Shown: positions 17,000 to 26,283 of the stretch, in pieces | Layout: the number at the start of each line of letters is the position of its first letter | Position numbering within the stretch: position 1 is the stretch's first letter | DNA from: Leptospira biflexa | Lineage (GTDB): Bacteria > Spirochaetota > UBA4802 > JAGODF01 | Direction: 5' to 3' | DNA length: 42,928 nt | Assembly: GCA_020721925.1 (NCBI GenBank) | Contig: DYLV01000008.1 | Location: 1 to 42,928, forward strand | The notes under the pieces: model-generated | The model's input: the letters and a program-made list of their open reading frames with translations, nothing else | What the model was told of the DNA's origin: nothing | Databases searched by the model: none | Program-made: the position numbers and the translations under genes

Positions 17000-17962
17000 A
17001 TGAACGATCTGGTCACAAAGCTGGTGACTGAAATCGGAAATACGATGAAAGATTTTGCGCAGGGGAAACTCCCTCTCCCCGCTGCGGAGGAAGCGTACGG
17101 GCGGCTCCTGAAAGAGTGCGTGCAGCTCGAAGAAGAAATGACCCGAAAAGAAGCGGCCGAAATCGTTCATGGCATTTTGTATTATCATAATGTTCATAAC
17201 TGTTGTCTCCACTCCGCTGTATACGTCCGAAACGCAGGGACAGTTGTTCCTGTTGTGTCAGTAGGAGATCCGTCAATGACGGGAAGAATCGCAGCGGCAC
17301 TGTCGCTGGAATACATTGATGATGCGGATGAAATTATTCGTATTGGAGGAGATAGATCGGGATTCTCCGCGCATGTGGTGTACGCAAAAAAGATTACCCA
17401 AACAAAATATCCCCTTTTATTTGCTGCGCTTTCTTCTTCGAATCATTTTACTGAGGAGTTTTTTGCCAGAGCAGGAAACATGCTTTCCATTCTTTTTCAG
17501 GGAAATGCGTGTCCTGCGCAGCAGTACAGCTATTTCGATGAAGTCAGGAAAAACGTTGATGACTACATCGACCGGCATCTTGATAGAAATCACGAAATTC
17601 ATGTGGTGATATTTGTTTTCAGAAATATTGAGAAAATTTTAAGCCATATGGGCTTCCATACCTTGCTTGATGTTTCAAAACATATCACGAATATGCTCCA
17701 CGGCGCCTTCCCCTCAGATTCTCTTTGCGTAAATCCATCTTTCAGGATGTATCTTGTTTTTATTCACTCATTGCGTGGCAGGGAGGATGAAATAAAAAAA
17801 ATAAAAGTAGAATTTAATTATCAGGGCCTGTCGCTTCCCTACCAGAGGCTCTCCATTTTGCTCGATATTCACAGCAAAAGAGAAAGGCTCTGGTATGATG
17901 TATTTCAATTTGAAAATTATATTATCACGGGAGACTCTCAATTATGCGGCGAAAACAGGTGA
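17000..17962 (+). CDS. uncharacterised protein with GAF-like and degenerate GGDEF-like regions
   Basis: 321 aa. The segment HVVIFVFRNIEKILSHMGFHTLLDVSKHITNMLHGAFPSDSLCVNPSFRMYLVFIHSL matches the GGDEF-domain pattern by eye but lacks GGDEF. Start moved to ATG at 17000. Confidence 0.6.
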   Translation: MNDLVTKLVTEIGNTMKDFAQGKLPLPAAEEAYGRLLKECVQLEEEMTRKEAAEIVHGILYYHNVHNCCLHSAVYVRNAGTVVPVVSVGDPSMTGRIAAALSLEYIDDADEIIRIGGDRSGFSAHVVYAKKITQTKYPLLFAALSSSNHFTEEFFARAGNMLSILFQGNACPAQQYSYFDEVRKNVDDYIDRHLDRNHEIHVVIFVFRNIEKILSHMGFHTLLDVSKHITNMLHGAFPSDSLCVNPSFRMYLVFIHSLRGREDEIKKIKVEFNYQGLSLPYQRLSILLDIHSKRERLWYDVFQFENYIITGDSQLCGENR

Positions 17963-18450
17963 CGGTCATTGGTTCGAGCGATTGCGGGTTTTCCGAGGAA
18001 GCATACCAAATAGGAAAAATAATTGCCAGCCGCGGCTGGGTACTTGTGTCTGGCGGCCGGGGTGGCATTATGGAGTCGGCGTCAAAGGGAGCGCGTGAAG
18101 AAGGAGGAATAGTTGTCGGCATTCTTCCATTCGATGATCATCATCACGCAAATTCATATTGCGATATAGTCATTCCAACAGGTATTGGATTTGCGCGCAA
18201 TCTTCCCAACGTGCTTGCCGGCGATGTTGTGGTCGCGATGGGCGGCGGAGCTGGTACTCTTACGGAAATTGCGTATGCCTGGCAATTCAAACGTCCACTT
18301 ATTGCCTGTACTTTTATGAAAGGATGGAGCGAACGAATCGCGGGCACGCCGCTCGATGACCGCGGCGGGAAAATCTTTGAGGCGACAACCGTGGAAGAAG
18401 CGATTCGCCTTTTAGATGAGGTGATGGAGAAGATTGTATTATCTGGTTAG
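17944..18450 (+). CDS. LOG/TIGR00725-like Rossmann-fold nucleotide-binding protein
   Basis: VTVIGSSDCGFSEEAYQIGKIIASRGWVLVSGGRGGIMESASKGAREEGGIVVGILP...VVAMGGGAGTLTEIAYAW. Confidence 0.92.
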   Translation: MRRKQVTVIGSSDCGFSEEAYQIGKIIASRGWVLVSGGRGGIMESASKGAREEGGIVVGILPFDDHHHANSYCDIVIPTGIGFARNLPNVLAGDVVVAMGGGAGTLTEIAYAWQFKRPLIACTFMKGWSERIAGTPLDDRGGKIFEATTVEEAIRLLDEVMEKIVLSG

Positions 18451-18729
18451 TTGAAGCGCATGTATTTTTCACATCGTTAATTTTGTTTTGTGATTATTCC
18501 GGTTTTTTGCAAGAAGCATTTATGTGCCATTCATGTGCATTGTTGAAACTTTTCACACGATAGATGCATGAATTTGACGATGCAATTTCAAAAAACCTCT
18601 CACTCAGAAGCAATGGCATTTGCCGGCAATGCGATTGCGCGTTTGCATTTTGTTTTCTCATGGACCTTAAATATTTTCAAAGAGGCAAGCATGATATGCT
18701 AAGACCATACAGGTCTTATTGATATATGC

Positions 18730-20313
18730 CTACTTTGCCGGCGGATATCCGGTAATTGTGCGGATATCATCATAGAGAGGCTTGAGCTTGCTGTACATTT
18801 TTAGATACACCTTTTCATACAACTGTTGATAGAGATCGCGATTTTTCGCAATGGGCTCAAAGCGTTCCCGCACGCGCGTCATTGCCTTCACCGCATCTGA
18901 AAAATCCGGATAGAATTTAAGCCCCACCGCGGCGTCTATTGCCGCGCCAAGTGCGGATGTTTCATAGGTATGCGGCTTTTCCGCAGGGAGATTAAAAATG
19001 TCGGCAGTAATCTGCATTGCCTGCCTGCTCTGCGAGCCGCCGCCTGCGACTCGTATTGCTGTGATGGGCACTTTGTTGCGCTTTTCGGTACGCGCCTTTC
19101 CTTCACGCAGTGCATAGGCCAGGCCTTCGATGATGGCACGATAGATGTGCGCACGGGTGTGCACATCGCCGAAGCCGATAATGGCGCCTTTCGCTTCAGG
19201 GCCGGGAATTTTTACACCCGGTGACCAATAGGGCTGGAGGGTAAGGCCCATCGATCCGGGAGGAATGTCGCGGATGAGTTCATCGAAAAGTGCTTCGGGA
19301 GCAATGTGCCGCCTTTCGGCAATCTGCATTTCTCGAAGTCCGAATTCCTTTTTAAACCAGCTTACCATCCAGTAGCCTCGATAAATCATTACTTCTGTAT
19401 TGTATGAGCCGGGTGTAGCACTGGGATAGGGCGGAAAGAAGGGTATAATTTCCACATAGTTCGGATTCGTTGTTTCAATTGTAGCGGTGGTACCGTAGGA
19501 AAGGCAGGCGATTTCTGGGGTCAGACAACCGGCTCCCAGCACTTCACAGGCTTTATCGGCTGCAGCAGCAATAAGAGGGAGACCTGCCGGTATGCCCGTC
19601 TCCCGTGAAGCCTTTTTGCTGATGTAGCCCAGCAGTTCAGAGGGACGCACCAATTTTGGAAGCACCGACGGATTCATCGGGAACATCTTCCATTTCATAT
19701 CGCCAGGTTTTGCCCATTGTTGTGTTTTAAAATCGAATGGAAGGTAGCCAACAGTACAGCCAACGGAATCGACATATTCATCACAGAGCTTATAGCTGAA
19801 GAATCCGGAAAGCAGGAGGAACTTATGGGTTTTATCCCATATTTCCGGCTGATTCTGGCGTATCCAGTTGCATTCACCGTCGCGAATGGTATGCTCCAAC
19901 GCCTCGAGCATCCCTGCCGCTTTCAAAACCAGGCGTAAAATCCCCGAAGGGAAGTGTTCAACTTCCGCCTTGCGCTGATCGAGCCAGACGATTGCAGGGC
20001 GAAGCGGGTTTCCGTCTTTATCGAGGTTGATGACAGTAGCGCGTTGCGTGGTGAGCGTGACGCCTTTGATAATGTGCGAATAGGATTTGTTTTTTCTCAA
20101 AAGCTGTTTTGTGGTGCTGCATAATATCTTCCAATAGTAAAGAGGATCCTGTTCGGTCCATCCTGGCTTTGTAGAAAAATATGGCTCAATCGGCGTTTTG
20201 ACAATGTCGAGTAAATTGCCCTCAAGATCAATAATGACCGCGCGGATTGATTGGGTGCCGGCATCGATAGCTAAGATGCAATCGCTAAGTTTTTTCATTC
20301 GTGTAGTGGGCAT
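18730..20313 (-). CDS. FGGY-family carbohydrate kinase
   Basis: CILAIDAGTQSIRAVIIDLEGN, GWTEQDPLYYW, IVWLDQR, IRVAGGGSQSRQAMQITADIFNLPA. Confidence 0.93.
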   Translation of the reverse strand: MPTTRMKKLSDCILAIDAGTQSIRAVIIDLEGNLLDIVKTPIEPYFSTKPGWTEQDPLYYWKILCSTTKQLLRKNKSYSHIIKGVTLTTQRATVINLDKDGNPLRPAIVWLDQRKAEVEHFPSGILRLVLKAAGMLEALEHTIRDGECNWIRQNQPEIWDKTHKFLLLSGFFSYKLCDEYVDSVGCTVGYLPFDFKTQQWAKPGDMKWKMFPMNPSVLPKLVRPSELLGYISKKASRETGIPAGLPLIAAAADKACEVLGAGCLTPEIACLSYGTTATIETTNPNYVEIIPFFPPYPSATPGSYNTEVMIYRGYWMVSWFKKEFGLREMQIAERRHIAPEALFDELIRDIPPGSMGLTLQPYWSPGVKIPGPEAKGAIIGFGDVHTRAHIYRAIIEGLAYALREGKARTEKRNKVPITAIRVAGGGSQSRQAMQITADIFNLPAEKPHTYETSALGAAIDAAVGLKFYPDFSDAVKAMTRVRERFEPIAKNRDLYQQLYEKVYLKMYSKLKPLYDDIRTITGYPPAK

Positions 20314-20540
20314 TGGGGCTGCTCCTCATCAAAATGTGAACAGTAAGACTGTTTTTAGAATGACGGTTTTAAATTTCAAGAATTTTTTTATACGTGGGTT
20401 TATAGATCGTGATGAAGTACCTCCGGTGAAGATTCTAAAAAAATTTCAACTCGTATCAACCATTAAAAAATTTTTTTCTGATTTCACGTGTTGCAATCGT
20501 ATTAATGTATGAAGACGCATTAATATTCAGGAGGGATTAC

Positions 20541-21023
20541 ATGAACGTAAAAACAAGCTATATGATGACTGACGAAGTGATTGATTTGCTGAAAGAGGCG
20601 GAAAAGAAAACAGGCCATGATGCCATGGATTTGATACACCATGTTTTGCGCATGTTGATTCATGATCATAAAAAGCTTCGAAAATTCATTGGTACGGTTG
20701 AATACCAGAACCGCGTCGATGATGAGACCGGTGAACCGATTGTGAAGCATCGGGTGAAACTCACAATGATGAAACTTGAGAATAGGCTTTTACAAGATTT
20801 GCGAAGGTTTTGTCTTAAGTCGATTTCGCTTTTAATTGCGATTGCGGTGAAAACATACCTTTCACAAGTTGTTGAATACTACCTTGCTAAATTTTATGAG
20901 GAAGTTCGAGATACTTATCTCCCCGGAAACTGGACATATAAGGAAAAACATACAGAAGAAGCTACCTGCGTAACCGTCTGGTGGGGAGTGCCCCCAGATA
21001 TACGAGAATTGATACCCGAATAA
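20541..21023 (+). CDS. small uncharacterised protein, paralogue 2 of the putative double ribbon-helix-helix family
   Basis: MNVKTSYMMTDEVIDLLKEAEKKTGHDAMDLIHHVLRMLI...VEYQNRVDDETGEPIVKHRVKLTM...DLRRFCLKSISLLIAIAVKTYL...VWWGVPPDI. RBS AGGAGGG before ATG at 20541. Confidence 0.8.
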   Translation: MNVKTSYMMTDEVIDLLKEAEKKTGHDAMDLIHHVLRMLIHDHKKLRKFIGTVEYQNRVDDETGEPIVKHRVKLTMMKLENRLLQDLRRFCLKSISLLIAIAVKTYLSQVVEYYLAKFYEEVRDTYLPGNWTYKEKHTEEATCVTVWWGVPPDIRELIPE

Positions 21024-21281
21024 CACCCTCTCTTATCGCAAATTTTTCCTGCAAAAAACCAACACTGAAGGTAGGCGTGTCGAGCTATGCGTGATATATC
21101 GCACGCATGTTTTGACGCGCTTCTCGATAGTGCCATTTATATCGGGCTTTCATCTTTCATATTATCATATATTTCAATATAGCGTTTGTCTGGAACAAGT
21201 AGGCAGTAAGAGTATGAATATATGGGAACTTCGAAAAACTGTTTACATGGATGGCGTTCCTGTGTGTGTATTTATAGGTAA

Positions 21282-21333
21282 TTCCCTTCTTATGTGATTC
21301 ATAATGATGAAAGTGGTTTGTAGAGGTGTCCAT
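21282..21333 (+). repeat. dispersed ~55 bp intergenic repeat
   Basis: TTCCCTTCTTATGTGATTCATAATGATGAAAGTGGTTTGTAGAGGTGTCCAT; shares AATGATGAAAGTGGTTT with the copy at 2941. Confidence 0.7.
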
Positions 21334-21493
21334 GATATTCGAAAATAACTGATTCGCTCCTCTCTTATCTTTCTGCATAGTGCATTTATGGCTAAAAATT
21401 ATCTCATAAGGAAGATTTTTTTTTGTTTACAAAAAAGTCAGGATGCAAAAACCATCAAATCGTACAATGTAGTATGTAATAACGATTTATGTT

Positions 21494-21546
21494 ATGGGCA
21501 CCTCAAACCCACTTTCAACAGAAGAAAAAAGTATGAAAGAAAGCCG
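21494..21546 (-). repeat. dispersed ~55 bp intergenic repeat, inverted orientation
   Basis: Reverse strand: CGGCTTTCTTTCATACTTTTTTCTTCTGTTGAAAGTGGGTTTGAGGTGCCCAT. Confidence 0.65.
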
Positions 21547-21656
21547 TGTAATCAACTATATCATATATAGTGCCCATAAGGAAACATCCTCTTGCGGCAG
21601 TTTGTTGTTTGATTTTGGTTAATGAGATTATTGTGCGGGAGCATATCACAAAATTT

Positions 21657-22433
21657 ATGGCAGAGCTCATTGAAAAACCAATAGGTGTAGCGCGCGATCA
21701 CTTCCTGTTGCGCATAAAGTCTGAAGACGTAGCCGCGCCCGGGCAGTTTGTAAATCTGAAAATTGGGATCATGCTCGATCCGCTTCTTCGCAGGCCTTTT
21801 TCCGTGCACAATTTTTCTGATGGGATTATTGAGCTACTCGTTCGCGTGGTGGGCAGAGGAACGGCGTGGCTTCGCGATCATGCAGAAGTTGGTGAAATCG
21901 ACATGCAGCCGCCTATGGGGAGGGGTTTTACGCTTATTGAAAAAGGGAAGGCGCTTCTGGTTGGAGGCGGTGTGGGCAATGCGCCCCTGTACTTTCTGGC
22001 ACGAGTGTTGAAAATGCGTGGTGTAATGGTGGAATATATCTTCGGTGCGCAAAATAAAGAAGCGCTTTTTTTACGGGACAGGTACGAAGCCGCGGTTGAT
22101 GTAATGCATATTATGACCGATGACGGTTCATGCGGGGAAAAAGGATTTGCGACTGATTGTGTGGGAATGTTGAAAAGCACATCATTTGATGCGGTCTATA
22201 CCTGTGGGCCTGTTCCCATGATGGCATCGCTGATTGAAATGTTTCGACAGTCAAACGCGTGCATTGAAGCATCGGTTGAAAATTATTTTGGTTGTGGAGT
22301 GGGTCTCTGTTCTGGATGTGTGGTAGAAACTGCTTTCGGCAATCGCCGTGCCTGCATCGATGGCCCGGTGTTTGATGGACGAGCCGTGATATGGAAAAGA
22401 GAAGACCGTATATTGCCGACCGGTTGCGCCTGA
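21657..22433 (+). CDS. pyrK: dihydroorotate dehydrogenase electron-transfer subunit (PyrK-like)
   Basis: PGQFVNLKIG..LDPLLRRPFSVH, LLVGGGVGNAPLYFLA, YTCGPVPMM, and the 2Fe-2S ligand cluster YFGCGVGLCSGCVVE...RACIDGPVFDG. Start codon uncertain (21633 or 21657). Confidence 0.85.
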   Translation: MAELIEKPIGVARDHFLLRIKSEDVAAPGQFVNLKIGIMLDPLLRRPFSVHNFSDGIIELLVRVVGRGTAWLRDHAEVGEIDMQPPMGRGFTLIEKGKALLVGGGVGNAPLYFLARVLKMRGVMVEYIFGAQNKEALFLRDRYEAAVDVMHIMTDDGSCGEKGFATDCVGMLKSTSFDAVYTCGPVPMMASLIEMFRQSNACIEASVENYFGCGVGLCSGCVVETAFGNRRACIDGPVFDGRAVIWKREDRILPTGCA

Positions 22434-22434
22434 A

Positions 22435-23013
22435 CTATGAACCTTTTACGGTATAGGTTGATACAATATAATCATAGATGGTTTTTAGAGCCGGATCGGA
22501 AGGCCCTTCGATTTTAGTGTTGGTTATTACATCCTGACGGAAATTCCTGAACCAGTGATACAGCCTCTGCATCCCTTCCTCTTCCCCTGATGCCTGATGA
22601 CAGGCTTTTACGATATTTCGCATTTCTTCGAGCGCAAAAAAATTGCGGTAATTGTTCACTGTCAGCACAAAATATCGATTATCGGGGCCTTCGAGTACAT
22701 CTATGGAATATTTATCAGCTCCTTTTTTCGGCTCTTTCTGGGTTTCATTCCTTTCTGCTGATTGAGAAGCCGGCTGCGGCGGGATGCTTTCCTGTACGGG
22801 TTTTGGGGGGACGATCTTTTTGGATTCCGAAAGTTTTTTCTTCGTAACGGTTTTAACCGTTTTTTTTACAGGAGCGCTCTTTGTGACTTTTTTTGCAGCG
22901 GGTTTTATGGTTTTCTTTTTTGTGGCAGTTGCCTTTGATGCCTTTTTTGCTGCTGGTTTTGCTTTCTTCACTGCCTTTGATGGTTTCTTCGCGCTTTTGT
23001 TGGAAATAGCCAT
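22435..23013 (-). CDS. histone-H1-like Lys/Ala-rich protein with a C-terminal globular domain
   Basis: MAISNKSAKKPSKAVKKAKPAAKKASKATATKKKTIKPAAKKV... followed by a non-repetitive ~85 aa domain DKYSIDVLEGPDNRYFVLTVNNYRNFFALEEMRNIVKAC... Confidence 0.8.
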   Translation of the reverse strand: MAISNKSAKKPSKAVKKAKPAAKKASKATATKKKTIKPAAKKVTKSAPVKKTVKTVTKKKLSESKKIVPPKPVQESIPPQPASQSAERNETQKEPKKGADKYSIDVLEGPDNRYFVLTVNNYRNFFALEEMRNIVKACHQASGEEEGMQRLYHWFRNFRQDVITNTKIEGPSDPALKTIYDYIVSTYTVKGS

Positions 23014-23148
23014 ACGATTCCTCCTCTTGAACGAAAGAATGCGTGTCACGTATATGCGTAATTGCGGAGAACGGCGCAATGCGTAAGGGAACATCTCTTA
23101 ACGTATCTCACCTGAGGTTCCCCTCAGGGCACAATGCATTGGTAAAAA

Positions 23149-23207
23149 ACCGCTTCCTTTTATGTATGTCATTTCAAACGAGGAAAGCGGTTGTGAGAGG
23201 TGCCCAT
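23149..23207 (+). repeat. dispersed ~55 bp intergenic repeat
   Basis: ACCGCTTCCTTTTATGTATGTCATTTCAAACGAGGAAAGCGGTTGTGAGAGGTGCCCAT; AACCGCTT...AAGCGGTT forms a hairpin. Confidence 0.7.
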
Positions 23208-23386
23208 AAGTAGATCCTCCGCAGATGTGGTCAAATTCAGGCATATGGTCATTTTTTTGTCAAGGGGAATTTGGATATGGATCAATGCGAGCAAACGGGT
23301 GGCATATTTGTGTTTCGTCGTCCTCAATATAAAATAGGCAATTGAAATAAATGGTGTTTTTTGGTACAACAGCGAAATATGGAATC

Positions 23387-25936
23387 TTATTTTAAAAGAT
23401 CGTTTCCAATGCTTTCAAGCACCGATTGTCCCGATTTCTTTTTCTTCCGAATATTTTTCAATATTGAAGAACGTTGAATCTCACTAATATTCGAATCGGG
23501 GCTGCTCTCGGACATTTGAATTTTATTGGCGCTGGCACTGCAAATATTGCACTGTTTGGTAGGGATTGCAGTTTCCGGGAATACCTCCTTTATTGTAGTA
23601 CTACAGCTTGCTGTGGGCAAAAGCCCCGATTTTGCACAAACTTCAACTTCATGTAAAGCGGCATAGACAGGGAAGTCCATCACTGGTTCGTGTGCAAGGG
23701 CACGCTTCATGTAGCGAGACCACACCGGAGCTGCCACGCTTGCCGCGGCCTGACCAATGCCGAGTGAGAGCCCCTGCGTATCGTAGCCGAACCAGACACA
23801 GGTGGTAAGCTGGGGGGTGAATCCCACGAACCATGCATCACGCCAGTTGTTTGTGGAGCCGGTTTTACCTGCGGCGGGTCTGCCTATCCCGGCAGCGCGT
23901 GCCGTGCCTTTCTGGATGACCGAGCGCAGCATGCTGATGATGATCTGGGCAGATTCGGCTTTAATCACGCGAAGCGTTCCCTTGGCTTCCATTTCCTGCA
24001 GTGTTTTGCGAATTTCTGCTTCCTGATCTTCCAGCACTTTGCCGTTGCGATCCTTGACCTGGCGAATCGCAAAGGGGATCACATTGTTACCGCCGTTGGC
24101 GATGATGGCATATGCGCGCGCAAGTTCCATGGGTGTGACATCAAATGAACCGATTGCGATGGAGAAGTTTCGTGGAATGCGCGCTTTGTCTTCTTTGCTG
24201 GTGAAATTGAGAAGTTTGAAATACCCGTTCAGCACCGCATCGATGCCTATTGATTCAGCAAGCCGCACTGCCACCACGTTAACGGAAAGCTCAAGGGCGG
24301 TGCGGAGTGTCATGAAGCCTTTGAATTCACTCGAGTAGTTTTCGGGTTCCCAATCTGCACCACCGCCCGCGGTATAAATAACCGGGGAGTCAAGCATGAG
24401 CGTGGCGGGGGAATATTCGCCGGTTTCCATCGCCGCAGCGAAAAGAAGTGGCTTGATGGCTGAACCGGGCTGACGGTGTGATTGCACGGTACGATTTATC
24501 TGATTTTGAGAAGTAAACTCGCCTCCGCCCACAATTGCCTCGATGTATCCAGTCCGATGGTCGATGGATATGAGGCAGCCCTCGACATTTTGATATTCCC
24601 GCTCATCAAAAATTTTTTTCCGGAAATCATCAAAAAGCTCCCCGATATTGCTAAACCCGGCAATATAGTTGATAAGATCTGATTCCTCAAGAATGAATTG
24701 CCGAACGTAGCGGCTCATTGTGCGGTTTTCCCGCGAGCCTGTTTTCTGAAAAGAGTTGGCATTAAAAATAAGCGAATACATTTCCACCGGGTCGGTGAAT
24801 TCATCGACGAAATAATCATCGCTCTGAATTGCTAAAGTGCTCGATACCGATGTCTGATGCCTGACCGCTTCGGCTATAACTTCCTGCGCTGCAATCTGTT
24901 TTTTGAGGTCCATTGTGGTATAGACGGAAAGTCCCTGCTCGTATACGGCTTCCTCTCCGTATTTTTTTATGAGTTCACGGCGGACATGTTCGGTAAACCA
25001 GGGAGAGCGATCCAATCGTGCTGACCACACGTTATAGGTGGGGGGAAGACTGCTTAAAAAACTGTAGTATTCCGGCCAGAAAGCGATATAGGCGTTTTCG
25101 GCCTGCTCTATGGTGATGAAGCCCATTTCAACCATTTTGGCCAGTACCACTTTATGCCGCTCCATTGCGCGGTTTGGATGCCGGATGGGTGAAAATCGGT
25201 TTGGCGCTGAAACAATCGACGCAAGGAGCGCGCATTCGGCAAGATTGAGTTCCCATACGTGTTTCTGGAAATAGAAACGCGCCGCCGATTCCACGCCGTA
25301 GGCCCCATGTCCCATGAATATCTGGTTGAGATAGAGCGACATGATTTCATCTTTTGAGTAGTGCAATTCCATCATGAGGGCGATGATGGCTTCTTTGAGT
25401 TTTCTGTAAAAACTCCGTGCTCCTGACGTGAGAAGGACCTTCGCGAGCTGTTGGGTAATGGTGCTTCCGCCCTGGCGGATCCTCCCCGAAAAAACATTGA
25501 TGAAGAACGCCCGCACAATCCCTTTGATATTGATACCATTATGCTCGTAGAATTCGTTGTCTTCGATTGCGATGAATGCCTGTACGAGTTCCCGGGGAAT
25601 TCTTTTGTATTCAACCACCTCCCGCTTCTGGCGGAAAAGTTCGGCGGCAAGCTCGCCGTTTTTGTCGTATATTTTTGTGGTCACGCTTGGAGTGTATACC
25701 GCCAGGTTTTTTACCTTGAAAAAATCGGTGATGATGATGACAAGAAACGCAAGAAAAAGACCTGCGCAAATTCCCAAAACAAGCGGTTTTTTACGTCCAT
25801 AAAAATCACGAACCCATTCAACGGCGCTCGTGAAAAAGCCTTCAATATCGATGGAGGATGCATAATATGAAAAAGACGAGCTTTTTTTATATGATGGCTT
25901 GGCGAGGCGATTGCGCATTCCTTCGTATCGGGTCAT
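23387..25936 (-). CDS. penicillin-binding protein 1A (bifunctional transglycosylase/transpeptidase)
   Basis: GT51 motif AFIAIEDNEFYEHNGINIKGIVRA...QGGSTITQQLAKVLL; transpeptidase motifs PGSAIKPLLF, SVN, KTGSTNNWRDAWFVGFTP. Confidence 0.95.
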   Translation of the reverse strand: MTRYEGMRNRLAKPSYKKSSSFSYYASSIDIEGFFTSAVEWVRDFYGRKKPLVLGICAGLFLAFLVIIITDFFKVKNLAVYTPSVTTKIYDKNGELAAELFRQKREVVEYKRIPRELVQAFIAIEDNEFYEHNGINIKGIVRAFFINVFSGRIRQGGSTITQQLAKVLLTSGARSFYRKLKEAIIALMMELHYSKDEIMSLYLNQIFMGHGAYGVESAARFYFQKHVWELNLAECALLASIVSAPNRFSPIRHPNRAMERHKVVLAKMVEMGFITIEQAENAYIAFWPEYYSFLSSLPPTYNVWSARLDRSPWFTEHVRRELIKKYGEEAVYEQGLSVYTTMDLKKQIAAQEVIAEAVRHQTSVSSTLAIQSDDYFVDEFTDPVEMYSLIFNANSFQKTGSRENRTMSRYVRQFILEESDLINYIAGFSNIGELFDDFRKKIFDEREYQNVEGCLISIDHRTGYIEAIVGGGEFTSQNQINRTVQSHRQPGSAIKPLLFAAAMETGEYSPATLMLDSPVIYTAGGGADWEPENYSSEFKGFMTLRTALELSVNVVAVRLAESIGIDAVLNGYFKLLNFTSKEDKARIPRNFSIAIGSFDVTPMELARAYAIIANGGNNVIPFAIRQVKDRNGKVLEDQEAEIRKTLQEMEAKGTLRVIKAESAQIIISMLRSVIQKGTARAAGIGRPAAGKTGSTNNWRDAWFVGFTPQLTTCVWFGYDTQGLSLGIGQAAASVAAPVWSRYMKRALAHEPVMDFPVYAALHEVEVCAKSGLLPTASCSTTIKEVFPETAIPTKQCNICSASANKIQMSESSPDSNISEIQRSSILKNIRKKKKSGQSVLESIGNDLLK

Positions 25937-26283
25937 ATTTTTTCTTTCCAGCAGGCGTTTGACCGGTCGGTGATATTGTATACATACGCTAAAACTGACA
26001 TGCCCTTATTCTTTCAAGCTTTTTTCATCATATTTTGCGAATACTCTGCCATTAAAATCTGAAGTACTTTTTGACGCATGAGAAAAAAAATACGCCAAGT
26101 TTTTTTTAGGGAATATAAAAACAATATAAAATATCCATATTTAATAATAAACGGTAATATTCTATTATAATCTTTTATAATACGATTTAGCCGATTTTCG
26201 ATATATGTCGAAATTTGAAACGACGATCGAATAATCAGATCACTATCACGGATGATAGTAAGCACTTATTCAAGGAGGAAACT

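Noticed and set aside
22784-23086. Phe/Ala-rich membrane-like ORF
   Set aside because: Complement of the Lys/Ala-rich histone-like gene; Phe-rich translation comes from AAA/AAG codons read in reverse.
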